64,000 nucleotides of DNA from Zhengitettix transpicula (GCA_037074705.1 CM073590.1:136419600-136483599), one strand, 5' to 3'. Counted from the stretch's first letter, positions 35,652 to 48,283 are shown. Notes: generated from the letters alone by a model not told the origin. Program-made: numbers and translations.

Positions 35652-35820
35652 TCACCGGCGAATTGCCGGGTAGGATCCTTAAACCATAGCCCGGGGGCCC
35701 TACTTAACCCTTGGCTACGTTACTCTACCTTTTCGTATCCCGCATTTCACTCCTTTTCCTATGCTATAAGAGGGGAGTTGCCACTATGTCGATTACCCTA
35801 TACATAGCCTGTCTACACCT
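35652..35820 (+). mobile_element. Family A retroposon fragment A8
   Basis: The 3' terminal 170 bp of family A (sense plus), ending 'TAGCCTGTCTACACC' and followed by a TTC-rich run instead of poly-A. It belongs to the same 3'-end subfamily as A1, A2 and A11. Confidence 0.75.
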
Positions 35821-36238
35821 TCTTCTTCATCTTCTTCTTCCAATATATGACAACGTAATTGAAACTCCTTCATATATTTCATCGGCTGATCGAAACTATT
35901 TATGAAAAGTAAGGGAGGAATCCGGTGGTCCAAAAGGTGATGAAAATAGCTGCAGACTAAATAAATAAATTGATCAAAAGTAATAAACTATTTTAATACA
36001 TCAATTGATGTATTTATGATGAAAGTTACGTTCAAAATTAAAGACTTCATAAGTACATCCTAGTTAGAGAGAAAAAGTAAATATAAATGTAATTTTATTT
36101 CAACTTTTAACACATCTCCCATGAATACCTAATGATAAAATATAACTTCACTACGTAGAATTTCAATTGGTTTATTTCGTTTTTTTTTCTACTTGTAGAA
36201 CATCGTCCTGTTGCAACCAACAACCATGTTAATTGATT
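35821..36238. other. AT-rich spacer
   Basis: Nothing recognised; a short TTC-rich microsatellite at about 35818-35841. Confidence 0.45.
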
Positions 36239-36335
36239 TCAAGCAACGAGGTTTCGTGTAATTGGTACACAACATTGATCTATGAATTTTGAAAGAAAAT
36301 AGGGTCCACTGTTCGTGATAACGCCACACAACAAT
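36239..36335 (-). pseudogene. Continuation of the DUF4817-type transposase beyond the LINE
   Basis: KIGLLCGVITNSGPYFLSKF resembles the KVGVWCGV...GPYFF segment that in this family directly follows the FSDEAW/HENP segment. Its position on the other side of the LINE, in the same orientation, supports an insertion that split one gene. The match is short, so confidence is moderate. Confidence 0.5.
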
Positions 36336-36903
36336 CCAATTTTTTTTAGATTTGTATTAGCAATCATATTACATATGATCTTTAAGCTAATTTGATAACA
36401 TGTACAATTTAATAATTGTACTGATGTCGTGGAGAGGTGAGGGTCCAACAACGCCACCTCAGTTTCTGTTGCAGTCTATCGGCCATCATCTTTTCAGTCT
36501 TCGGTAGTCAGTTGGTTGTAGTAACGGCTCTAGTAGTCTATTGGGATGGGTTTGAAGTTTAGTATGGTGTTTAAGATTTTTATCTTTGAAGACGTCTGCT
36601 ACATATGGTGTATTGAGGTCAGTATGTAAGCTGAAGTTGGATACATACCAGGGAGCATTTGTAATAGTGCGGAGGATTTTTGATTGTACTCGTTGCATAA
36701 TAGCGATGTGAGACTTGGCTGCACATCCCCAGAGCTCTATTCCCTACGTCCATATAGGTTTTATCACTGTTTTGTAAATAAGTAATTTGTTTTCTACTGA
36801 TAATTTTGATTTTCGTCCAATCAGCCAGTTTAATAATTTAGTTTATAATTCTATTTTTCTTTTTCTTTTTCTTGATGTGATCCCTCCATTTCAGCTTGGA
36901 GTC
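36336..36903 (-). mobile_element. 5'-truncated Jockey-like LINE inserted in the transposase
   Basis: On the minus strand it opens with DSKLKWRDHIKKK, includes MQRVQSKILRTITNAPWY and LLQPTDYRRLKR from the C-terminus of Jockey-type reverse transcriptases, and closes with a 3' UTR ending in about eight A (36338-36345 on the complement). Frameshifts break the coding part. The AAG-rich run at 36853-36871 (KEKEKEK) looks like a microsatellite expansion inside the gene. I could not see a target-site duplication. Confidence 0.75.
36486..36698 (-). pseudogene. LINE reverse transcriptase C-terminus
   Basis: The 70-codon frame carries IMQRVQSKILRTI...TDLNTPYVADV and ends RRLKR, the conserved tail of insect Jockey ORF2 after the polymerase thumb. 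The stretch upstream reads GRKSKLSVENKLLIYK and WTYG.ELWGCA-like residues only after changing frame, so the gene is broken. Confidence 0.8.
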
Positions 36904-37426
36904 TGACAGAGAAAGGGGTTTTCATGAAAGACATAAGTATTTTCTGATGACCAAATTCTTGCGTTTTATTATTTACATATCCGTTAAGGTGAAACCAAGC
37001 CTCATCACTAAAGTAAACACGCTGGAACAATTCAAAGGTTGTCAAAAAATAACCTTAACCTTCTGCAGTTCAATAGGCGCTTTTCTTTAACTGGTTCTTA
37101 CAATTCCTGTACACCTTCTGAGCACTACCATACAAAATCTTATAATGTTTTGATAGTCTTCGCAAACTTTTTGAAGGCGAAACCAGCATCACATTTCTAA
37201 CCTTAGCAAGTTTACCGTCAGGCAAAATGAACGGTCTCCTAGCTCTCTTCTTGTCTCCAATACATCCGGTTTCACGAAAACGGTCGACAAATCTGGTTAT
37301 CGTCAAATTGTTAGGCACAGTTACACCCGGATATTTCATACGAAATTGGTCTGCAGCAAATGCATATGAACGACTGTCAAAATAATGTTCAACAATGAGC
37401 ATTCGTTGCTTTTGGGGAAACAACAT
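36904..37426 (-). pseudogene. DUF4817-type transposase, N-terminal and first DDE part
   Basis: From the ATG at 37426 the protein reads FPQKQRMLIVEHYFDSRSY, then RFVDRFRETGCIGDKK.ARRP, then SPSKSLRRLS: the paired helix-turn-helix DNA-binding half of the insect DUF4817 transposase family (Tc1/mariner-related). The reading then shifts, and a second piece carries VYFSDEAWFHLNGYVN, the segment with the first catalytic aspartate. It ends in ENP-like residues near 36905, exactly where the LINE begins. The order and spacing fit the family, with some 15-20 residues apparently lost between the halves. Confidence 0.75.
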
Positions 37427-37465
37427 GTTTAGGAAGCTGAGAACTCCGCAATAGTACAGACGTAA

Positions 37466-37920
37466 TGTGACCATTACACATTTCAATGGACCCTACATTG
37501 TTGACGGTGTGGAGCTAGCATCTACCGAGCTTCACGCGATCGTCTGTCCGCCTATGAACTTCTCTGCAAGTCTCAGTGATCCACCTACTAGCATCACTGA
37601 CTCCTCAGCCCCCAGCTGTAGCGGAGAGAAGCAACACATCGCCGCGGAAGTCAAAGAATAAAACACCGTGCCAAGAACACATTGCATCTCAAACATTCAG
37701 GCACTTCATCTAAAACATTCAAGCACTTCATCCCAAGCATTCAAACAGTTCAGTTCATTTTGAGTATTCGACCAGATCGCACGAAACATTGAAAAAAAGA
37801 TAAATAAAATATTATTTCACTTTAGAAGTCTCGTTATTAATCGCATATCTCGCTTATTTAACTTTCTTCCCGTGTGGTGTCCAAACACACGGAGTCTTCT
37901 ACGAAGCAAAATCCGCCACA
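37466..37920 (+). mobile_element. Possible solo LTR
   Basis: The stretch begins TGTGACC and ends GCCACA, whose complement TGTGGC mirrors the start. It is GC-elevated at its 5' part and has AATAAA (37803-37808) about 115 bp before the end, as LTRs do. It directly abuts the 5' side of the DUF4817 remnant. No target duplication was seen, and the following 'TCGGTAATACCAGTGGTGG' is not a primer-binding site I can name. Confidence 0.3.
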
Positions 37921-39705
37921 TCGGTAATACCAGTGGTGGTAACTTGAAGTTGCCGATAGAAATAATTAAAAAAAAACTACTGTTAAAAGACACATTGATT
38001 TTGATGTTCCCGACTTTTAGATTTCTTTGTATATCAGGTATATAATTTACCTTTTGCTGATTGAAAAGAATTGACGTACATGGGGCATATTTAAATATTG
38101 AATTGTATTTTTCATTGTGAATGTATAATGTTCCATTATCTGGTTAGTAAAATTATAAGGTTGAATTGTATAGGTATGCAGAGGTAAACAGAGCCGAGAA
38201 CAGGGTTATAAGTAGGAAAACCTACCAACAAGGAACAAAGGAAAGAAGGAACAAATTAGAAAAGACGGAGAAAGGAAAGTCTTCGGGCGGGAGCGTCTCT
38301 TGGAGGCTGTAGTCATAACGTCGAGGGTTTACTGTATTCGGCCCAGCATTGGAATGACAGCCATCTCAGTTTTTGTATTATGCTACCTTGCTCTTTCGAT
38401 ACATCGTAGCAACGTGCCTCGACACTCGATGGTTTCATGCTCACACTCCAAGGGAGCATAATGGAAATGCCTAAACTAATTACCGTCTTACATAGTCTGG
38501 ATGAATTCTGTTGGTTCATCAATACACATCAACCCAATTAATTAGAAAGTATAACATTGAGGTATGAATGCCATCGGCTATCAAAATAAAACTTATGCTA
38601 TATGACATTGAGGTTTTAATGCAATACTTTTTATAGAGAAATATAATAAGTTACAATTATTGTAGTCTCTCGAATATACTGCAGGACCGAAAGGAATACA
38701 ACAAAAAAGTCATATTATACTGCATACATACAATCAACAACACTCTAATTCATATTTTATGGTCGGAAAGGAGTTTATAAATTTTTTTTACGGATTATAC
38801 TGTACGTTTTGTAAATTTATTGCAGTCAGAGGAAGTTCAAGGAACAAAAGTATGGTATAGGGTTTATTATCAAGTCTAACTTGTTTTTATAATCACCCAT
38901 TTAGCAATATTTCAAGAAACAACAGATGTCACTGAATAACAATTTACTTATCACATTCCGCACATGTTATTAGATACACAACATGTATTCTACACTCGGC
39001 TCCGTAAGATTTTGGCAGACGTCCGCTAACAGCGTTATCGGAATGTAAATTAAGGTATTACAAAAGTTTTTTTAAAATTTGGCAAGATGTGACGAAAGCC
39101 AAAAAGTCGAGGTTCTGAAGTATTCTAGAAATCAGGAATATTATCCGTTTATAGGCTTCAGAGGATGGTAGGAATTTCTTTTAACTATAGAAATTGTAGC
39201 GATGTCCCCTTTTTCTGTGTTTTGACTGCACACTCCGCAGTCATAACTGGGACACCTGCAATTGGACCTCAGTAAAGTTGTACTTCAAACGCAAACCCAC
39301 TACTTTTTAGAACTGGGAGGCCGCGTGGCAGTTTATAAGCTCGACGACAGACAATATCTGTCTTTTTTATTGCAGGAGCATGTCTCCGATACGTTTCTCC
39401 CACTGATCGCCTTCCTTTCCGTTTTCTTTACACCTGTGTCTTGACTGGTATAACCACTGAACCTCCAATTCGTCCCTGATAACCTCAAGCGCATCCAACT
39501 ATCCTCTTTCCTTAATTTTCCTACACCTTTTAAGTCTTCCAGATCATGTCCTTTACTTTCTAAGTCCCAAATCAGCGCTCACCTCCACGAGACCATGGCC
39601 AAATCTCACGTCACGAATCACCCTTCATTATTATTGCAACATATTAAAAAATGAAGATATTCTTTCAGACTAAGCTAAGCACTAAACGATATGAAACTGA
39701 ATTAA
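37921..39705. other. Spacer, nothing supported
   Basis: The stretch 38290-38520 and the region 39170-39600 are slightly GC-richer but have no recognised protein or second copy. Confidence 0.4.
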
Positions 39706-40241
39706 AGGATCAGGACGGAACAGCCTGTGAGATCTTTTCTCTCGCAGGCAGAACCTTTCTGCAGAGACAGAGAGGTCTCCGTTTGGGGATACCTTTTTCT
39801 CTCTCCGTTTTTGAACTAAGGTTCCCACAACCCGAGGAACATTGGCCTGTTTTGAGAGGTGTATGTTCCGGAGTTGCAGACCTTGGGCACACTGTAAGAG
39901 TTGTCCGCTGTTACCTTTGGAACAGTCGGCCAACTGCCTCCTAAACTGGTCGAGGCACGGAGAAGGAAATGCTGCGACCCCACAGAAAACCCTTCTCCTG
40001 CCAGGGCGTGGGAAAAGGAGCCAATGCCCGACCTACCTGATGCAGGTTTTCTCATTACTTTTAGGTGAATTGTCGGGTAGGATCCTTAAACCATAGCCCG
40101 GGGTCCCTAGTAAACCCTTTGCTACCTTCCTCTACTCTTCCGCATTCTCCTTTTAAATCGCTTCCTATACTATTAAAGGAGAGTTGCCACCACGTGGGTT
40201 ACCTATATGCAGCGCGTTACTCTAAAAATATTAATAAAAAA
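39706..40241 (+). mobile_element. Family A retroposon copy A9, near full length
   Basis: The sense copy begins AGGATCAGGACGG, comparable to the A6 5' end, and runs through the CTCTCGCAGGCAGAACC segment and the whole body. It ends 'GCGCGTTACTCT' with an interrupted A-rich tail (40223-40241). At about 520 bp before the tail it is one of the best examples of a complete element. A shortened stretch near 39985-40010 and other small changes mark it as older. Frames persist on both strands (39816-40055 minus, 39842-40096 plus). Confidence 0.8.
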
Positions 40242-41892
40242 ATTCAGCACGGAAAAAAATCTCTGAGAAACTAATCCGGAACCACCGCTAAGTACGAGAT
40301 GCTCTTACCATGTGAGCTTCCCTAGTCCTTTAATTTCTTGTATCTTAAAAATTTATACTGGACAGATTAGGAAACCCGATTTCTAAAATATAAACCCTAT
40401 GCTTTATTTTATGTCACGTGGAGCCATAACTTTATTGTGTTATTAAATTGTTGTGTAAAATTTTATTTAAAAGTTTTCTATTCCAGAAAATATATACGTG
40501 CTTTGTAACCTAATGATATATTTTTTATTTTCAATTCAACTGAAGAACTTATCCTACAAAAAATAATTTGTAGTCACAATATTACGGATTTCGTCGATGG
40601 TCTATCTACCGTAGTAGCATATTTCCTTCTCATGCAAACCGTTTTAACAGAAATATGTAACATAGAAAGCATCGAAGTCTCTGTTGAACCACTCTAAACG
40701 ACGACCTTTCTCCCTCAGAGAATGCAGCTTCGTGGTCGCAATTTGCATAGCCGGTCGTCTGAGGAGACCGCAATTACTGGTGAGTTGTCCTGGAAATTCT
40801 CAAGTAGAATAAGCCGAAGCCTCTGGAACTTCGATACGGTTCTCTGAATACCACGTATGCAGCAGCATTCAGTCGCTCTAGGCGCTCGCAGTGCTGGAGG
40901 CATCGGGGAACCTTCAGATTAATACCGAACTAGTTAGGGGAAATTGTCTAAGACAGGCCAAGTTCCATGCGAGACCATGCTCCATTCAGTCATTGCTCTG
41001 GCCTGTCATTTAGAAGCAGAATATGGAATATGATGAGAACCAACAAATGCAACAACAATATCTTATATTTTAATGCATAATACTTGTATCAATAGCGCAG
41101 ACAATAAGATCATAAACAGAAAAAGATAGATTAAGTGGTTTGGTACAATATCGGTAAAAAAGAGCAAATAAAATTTTTCTTTATGTCAAAGAAATGGAAA
41201 CTATTTAGTATTAATTATTAAATAACAAGAAGCGTTTAAGTAAATTTTAGTATATTAGCGTAGTAATTTATAATTTCAATTTGCAACTTATTAATGTTCT
41301 AAAAATATGACTTTTTATAAGATAAAAATGTAATAAAACTATTGACTATTCTACAACAGATTATTGTAAAGTATTCTAAAGTCAAACTAACGCGTGGTTT
41401 ATTTATATTATCTTAGTATTTTTAAAATACATCTTGTGTTCTGATTTTACATTTCAGTAAAATTCATCTCCACAGTCGTCAGGTTTTACCAAACAACTCA
41501 CCCGGTAGATAAACCGTGAATTTTTTATTCACGTCTTTCATTGTTTTTTTACTCCTACGCTACATATTTGAATGTGCCAACTCCTATTCTTATTCCTAAA
41601 TCTGCAACTTCTGCCCAGGCTTCTTTTATAACTAATTCACCTTAGAGGCTGAACAGTAATAGTGAAATAACCACCTTGTTGTATCCGTGCAACTTTTAGT
41701 GTTTTGCGTAGGAATTTTTTCGCCCACTCGCATGACTAAAGCAATGCCGAACAAAACTTGGATTTATTTCATTCAAACAAATCAACAAGCCTCAGAACGT
41801 GACGGTCATTAACATTCACAGGATTGGTTGCATTTAGGGTGGGTTATACTAAAGAAAACATGTAGCCTGGCTCTTTCTCTTCTCATCTGTAA
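40242..41892. other. AT-rich spacer with a GC-elevated patch
   Basis: The patch 40690-40920 is GC-rich and includes a GTGAGT donor-like string near 40779, but I see no acceptor or protein similarity. The rest is background. Confidence 0.35.
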
Positions 41893-42101
41893 AGCCATTG
41901 CAGGTCAAAAATCCTTGGCAAGGAATTAGAGATAGATTGAGAGAACCGACTCGGTACGGGAGGACTGACCACATGTTTAAATTAAATACCAGACAGCAAA
42001 AAATAGATGTGGGAAAATACTCATTCCTAAATGGTACAATAAATAACTGGAACAATTTAACTGAAAGAGTTTTTGGAGAAAGTCCTTTACTATTGCAGTA
42101 A
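41893..42101 (+). pseudogene. LINE reverse transcriptase C-terminus fragment
   Basis: The frame reads GIRDRLREPT...GRTDHMFKLN and RQQKIDVGKYSFLN..INNWN, the very C-terminal part of CR1/L2-like insect LINE reverse transcriptases (…KYSF.NR.I..WN.LP). It ends in a TAA at about 42101, followed by an AAGTGAAGTAAAGT run that may be the 3' repeat of the LINE. The rest of the element is absent. Confidence 0.65.
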
Positions 42102-43525
42102 AGTGAAGTAAAGTAATATGCTCCATTATAAACTAAAGTAAAATGGTAACATTTCTTGTCTCCTTTGTAATGAACATTTCTTTTAAAGCGCGTTATTTCG
42201 GACGGAAGACGTTGTTTGTCCACATGACGGACTCCATTGGTGGTTTTGGACTGTCTCTGTGAAAAGAAGACCCTCTTGTCGAAAAAGGGCCCAATGAGGG
42301 CTGACAGATCCATGGAACGCCAAATTTATTAGGCATAAATAAGTGAGATCCCGAAGCGTAAATATGTTGAGCTGACGGGCATAGAAAATTAAAAACATGG
42401 TGATGTAGAGAGAGCAAAATTGACAGTTGGTACCCAGACACGAGCTTGAGCAGTCGGTGAACAGACTCAACTAAGAAAAATCTGTCAAATCCTGGAAATT
42501 TGTGGGCTGACACGATTCATCGGCGACACCGAGGTGCACTTGGAGTTCCCAACTCGTTTCCACCGCCACCAATCTGCACCGGCTGTAACCACAACGGCAA
42601 GTGTGAACGTATTAAATACAGTATCGTAAAGCCAGGTTCCTCCATTTTTACTTTTAATTAATAAACTCTATTTCTCAATATCATTAATATCGCCGTGTTA
42701 AGGTTCACTCACCGGGATCTCAAGCAAAGAGAGCACATGTCTCATTTTTTTAAATTATGCTTATTTTTCTTGTATAAATTCAAATATTTGACTCAATTTT
42801 GTTAGTAACTAATTATAATAAGGGAATTAATATATTTATTTAATATTTTTAATTATACTCATTTTTATTGTATAAATTCAATTTTGTGACTCAATTTTGT
42901 TAGTAAGTGAATTTTTTTTTATTTAAGAAACTCCACCCAAAATTAAACCCTGAAGTAATAATTATTACACCTTAGATAGTTAAATAGGTAGTTAATCTCT
43001 ATTTTCCTGATATATTTCCACTTTTCTTCTTTTCAGGTCAGTACAATATCAATCCTTTCTTTAACTTTTTGAAAACTAAGCTTTAATTAATATAATGTTA
43101 TATACACGTATTTATAGTTGAAATAATGTCCCTAAATCTAGCTTATATTTTAAAATAATTATATTAATTTACTCCATTATCCTTTATTGTAACTTCCATT
43201 ATTTAATTTGTAATTTCATGTATTTCACAACAGGGAATGACCAAAATGTTAATGCGACGTTACATTGTAATTAAAAAAAGCTGTCCAGTTGTACATACAT
43301 AAATTAATAAAACGATGCATGAACTATTTCTGTTTATGATTTTTGGTAGCGCTGCATTTTTAAGTAAGACGCAGTGTAAAAGTCGAACTACTGAATAAAA
43401 GTGACCAGAATGTAATTCTGTTGAAAGAAACACAAATAACGTATGGGATGAGAAGGTAAAAGCTATTTAATTTATTTAATCATTATTCCATTGAATTCAA
43501 TCGTCTTTAATTTTTCATTAATTTT
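42102..43525. other. Spacer with a GC-elevated patch at 42190-42620
   Basis: Overlapping frames (42183-42513 minus) occupy the patch, but I recognise no protein. It could be an old repeat. Confidence 0.35.
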
Positions 43526-43773
43526 TCAACCTATCTCAGCCACAAAATAAATGAACATCAATATCATCATTTGTGCTGTGCGCCAGATGGGTCCTATATA
43601 GTATAGCACAGTAATCAGAGTTGCGTCTGTGGACGCAGCAGGAAGCCCGTCCAGTCCACATTTCCGTTCCGTGATCACGCAGTTATTGAGGGGATGGGCT
43701 GTAGGACACACACCCTGCTTCCAAGCTTCCTCAACATCGGCGTAGGTCGATGAAGAAACGCTACTACAACACC
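43526..43773 (-). CDS. Candidate terminal exon of an unrecognised host gene
   Basis: On the minus strand a good 3' splice site (pyrimidine-rich CTTTTTATTCTGTCACATTTTAG, of which the last bases lie at about 43774-43795) precedes an open frame that starts in phase 1. The frame reads STYADVEEAWKQGVCP, then CVITERKCGLDGLP, and ends with a hydrophobic ILMFIYFVAEIG before a TGA at 43526. GC is high only across the frame, unlike the AT-rich flanks, which is the usual mark of an exon here. Several cysteines and a hydrophobic end hint at a secreted or anchored protein. I do not recognise the family. No upstream exon was identified in the window, so this could still be chance. Confidence 0.35.
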
Positions 43774-46363
43774 TAAAATGTGACAGAATAAAAAGAACAT
43801 TGAGAACAATTCTTATTATTTTAAGAATTCACCGTTGCATTATTATTTGAATGTACTTTTAAAAAATAACTCACAGGAAGTTAATTGTAAAATAATGACG
43901 CAACAGTTTGAGTAAACAATTCGCAAGTGGTCAGAATTATTTATTCAATAGATCGAAGCCTCCCGCTTATAAAATATTAAGAATAAATAATTTGCAGTTT
44001 CTCTACTATAAAACTACATAATTTCTTTTAGCATGGATATATCATAAAAATAGCAAATCAGACAATGAACCTAACTGTTAAACGTTAAACGTAAGTCATA
44101 TCCTCCTATTAATTTTTGAAACGGGTAGTTTACTAATTATTTCATTCGTTATTATATATGGATAAATTTATTTAAGTGTTAAATAGGCTGGTATACTATG
44201 AAAACATACAGTCTTGATTTTTATGTGTATATCTTAGCAGTTTTAAATTTACCTTGTTGTTAGAAATAAATTTTCAATTGAAATAGTCTCTTTTTTGCAA
44301 TAATCTCTGACGGTTCAGGTGTTAAAGGATACATGAGTAATTTAGATTGAAATACTATCTAAGTATTGATTAAAAATTAAGTAATAATGAAGATGTTTGT
44401 TCACAAACCTCTTATGCAAAAATAACTGTAGTACAATAAAATTTTTGACCTAAAAATTATTACTTACAACTAGATTAACTTTGTACTGTCATGTGTATGC
44501 ATAAGAATCTATACGATATGTTGTAATGCGTGTGTGTGTTTGTCCACACAAGTTGTTCATAATTATTATACTAATACTCATACATCACTTTTATTAAATT
44601 TAATACAGGAAGAATAAGTCGCCAACAGCTCGCGGGAACCCGCAGCAGAACGCGACTGTGACAATATCAAGTAATATTATATGTCTGTGGATGCCTTAAG
44701 GCTCGTGGCAGCTGAAACATGCGAAATTTGAGGACAAAGTTTATTTATCCGCGGCGTAAAACTTCCAAGCCAAACAATTGAGAACACCGCCGAGATCCAG
44801 ATATCAGAAGTTTGAGGAAGCAAATTTACCAAAAAGCGATTGGTTGGAAATAGATCACGTGATACTCGAAGTTGCTCCTCTGGGAATAATTTAGGCGGGT
44901 CAGGAGTTAACGAGGGACGACTGCGGAGAGCAGAAATACAATTTTTATTCTTAATTTCACATTGAAGGCAGATTATAGACTGACTCTTTTCAGAGTTGGA
45001 AATAGAAGCGTGATTAGACGTTTAACTGTTTTGAGTCGAGAGTTTACAGAATTGATTTGGGAGTCGAAAGTGTGAGTTATAAATTGGAGCCTGAGACGGA
45101 AGTGTGAATTTTTATTGGAGTCTGAAATGAGAAACAGGAAAGGAGGCTCTTGGGGCAGTAACAGTGAGATCTGGTAGAATCTCCTAGCTCTGACTTCAAC
45201 ATCGCAGAACTTCTAACTTACATCACAACGATGGAAAACTGATGTATTGTTTTCACAAGATGATAATCGAAATTCCGAGCCCAGCACGTCATACAAGCTT
45301 TTCGTGAACCGAATGTACGGGTTCACAAAATTATCTCTGTTACATGGCCGACTATTATTCCGCTACTAAAATGTAAATAATTAATTCTCAAATTTATGTT
45401 GAAATTATTCTTTTATCCTGGGATTTTTAAATTACATTAATATATTATAATAGATATAAAACACATCTACTTATTTTCATTATAAGGTTACCCGAAATTA
45501 AAAACTAAAATAAGAAATAACGTTTAAAAATGGTAGGCAGTGAAATTTTAAGGTGTTTAATATAATCAGCTTTAAAGGGAGATGAATTAACTATATTAAC
45601 AACTTTAGGCTGAACAATGGAGGTACACAAGACGCTTTAATTGACTAATTAACTCCACTGATTTAATCCTTGAAGAGCGCATACGCCTGACACGCCTTAT
45701 TTGTTGGTTGTCTCCCTCATTTCTAATCTCACAATTACATTATTCCAGAGACAGAATTCCTCGTGGTATTAAATATAATTCTTTGTCAAATATTTCTGAG
45801 TTTATAAATATTCATGTATGAAATATGAGTATGAATATATTTTTTTTCATCGAATTTACATTTTTGTTTACGTTCTGATATTGCTTAATTTAAAACACAT
45901 TTTCAGTCAAAGCTCAGGTATCATTTCTGATAATTATCTATCCTATTGTCCATCTGATATCACGTTTCGCATTAAACATACTCTTTCCACTTTCACTTTA
46001 ATTGAACTGTATATGCTAAGATATGCCTTCTATAGGATATAGAATGGTTTTATTATACAGGGCGTTCGAAAACTTCCCTTTCATACTTTTACAACTTTAG
46101 AGGAGGCTGAGCAGATCATATTTTGAACAGGAACCAATCTTTGGAAAAATACTTTAGTTATGCGTGATTCGGTACATCACTTTTCTTACTATTCAACTCA
46201 TTTGAAAATAGTAACAAACAAACGAAAAGAAACATTAATCATTTTTCACAGACACTTTTGTTTACAGTTTAACTTAAGAACCTGTTTTTGTGTCCTTCAA
46301 AATATGTATAGCGCACTTTCTTTAATCCATTATTTTGAAGCGGTTTATTTAGAGTTAATTTGT
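43774..46363. other. Spacer with a GC-elevated, LTR-like block (44600-45350)
   Basis: Within it, 44656-45342 starts TGTGACA and ends CTCTGTTACA, roughly mirrored ends, and is richer in G than the flanks. No duplication, polyadenylation signal or coding part supports it firmly. Near 46060, 'CAGGGCGTTCGAAAACTTCC' looks like the terminal end of a TA-flanked DNA transposon, but no partner end was found. Confidence 0.3.
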
Positions 46364-46980
46364 TGTAATGGAAAGTAAGGAAATACATTTTAAATTTTAG
46401 CTTTGGATAAAGGTAGAAAAACTCCAGGGAGGGATTTTCCCCGGCTATAAATCGCTTAAAAACAACAGGTAGCTGTCTCACGGTTCCAGGAAATCTCTGG
46501 GAATGCGATGATAGACAGACTCGTCCCAGCAGCCAATAGGGAAGTCTGTTACCAGTTAGGAAGTTTTCTACCTATAAAATGATAGTTTTGTAAAAAGAGA
46601 GGGGATGTAAGGAGGTTGGAGAAAAGAGCAGAGCGAGACACATTGTGTTGGACTGCGGAGGCGCAGACTCTCGATGTTTGACTGGAGGCCGGTGGTCACA
46701 TTTTGCTGAGGAGGTTCGCCAGCCTGAGAATGGACCAACACGTGGTCCACCTCCTGAGGCAGTGAATATTTTTCAAACGGTAAGCCGATGGGGTTTCCTT
46801 TCTAGAGTATTTGCGTTAAATGTTAGGGTATTTCAAGTTCTACTTAAACACGGGGTTCTAGCAAGCCGGTAGTATTTATTATTCAATTCTGTATTTCTAT
46901 GTATGTGGTTTCCTTTTTTATGAAAATATTTCACATAATAAATTAAATTTATTTTGATTTTTTGTGGTAATTTTTCCACA
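46364..46980 (+). mobile_element. Likely 5' LTR of an LTR retrotransposon
   Basis: The block begins TGTAATGGAAAG and ends TTTTTCCACA. It has a TATA box (TATAAAAT 46573-46580), a GC-rich segment downstream of it and AATAAA (46937-46942) near the end, the expected U3-R-U5 order. The sequence directly after the end resembles a tRNA primer-binding site. The donor-like AACG|GTAAGC at 46780 makes a promoter plus first exon the main alternative. The retrotransposon interior is missing. Confidence 0.45.
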
Positions 46981-46991
46981 TGGCGCACAAC
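46981..46991 (+). other. Primer-binding-site-like sequence
   Basis: TGGCGCACAAC differs by one base from TGGCGCCCAAC, the form complementary to the 3' end of tRNA-Lys used by many retroelements. It starts at the base right after the CA end of the LTR candidate, which is the required position. Confidence 0.4.
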
Positions 46992-47172
46992 TTTTAAACT
47001 CCTGATAAATTTTTATTCTTTTACAATTGTAGTTTATGTTCATATCAGTAGGAACCTCTACAAATGGTTAGCAATCTCATCTACTACGACGTCGCTGCAC
47101 ACATTATACGCACTCGCTCCATCAAATCTGGCATCTCTTCAATCTTTTGGGCCGTGACAACAACTATAGCAT

Positions 47173-47340
47173 GAGTCAGAAAGGAAGGCGGATGGCGAAG
47201 ATTGATGGAGGGGAGGCACGATGCGCGCCTAATAAACACACACATGCAACGATCTAATGTTCTAGGCGCTTACTAAAGTTGATTGGCTACGTAAGGGACT
47301 GGAGTAGCACCTGCAGAGAAGGGCACTAAACTGGTACGTC
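47173..47340. repeat. Dispersed repeat family E, copy 2
   Basis: It is similar to 11030-11213 and in the same orientation. The blocks 'AATAAACACACACATGCAAC' and 'TAGCACCTGCAGAGAAGG' give the clearest matches. This copy follows the orphan LTR closely, so family E might once have been part of that retroelement; the copy at 11 kb has no such neighbour. Confidence 0.55.
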
Positions 47341-48252
<912 letters not shown>

Positions 48253-48283
48253 TCCCTTCATCTTCAGCAAACCTCATTCTGAG

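Larger units (their letters stand above)
36239..37440 (-). mobile_element. DUF4817-type transposon remnant split by a LINE
   Basis: Two transposase pieces on the minus strand (36904-37426 and 36239-36335) are separated by a LINE fragment (36336-36903). The C-terminal third of the transposase and both transposon ends were not found. Confidence 0.6.
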
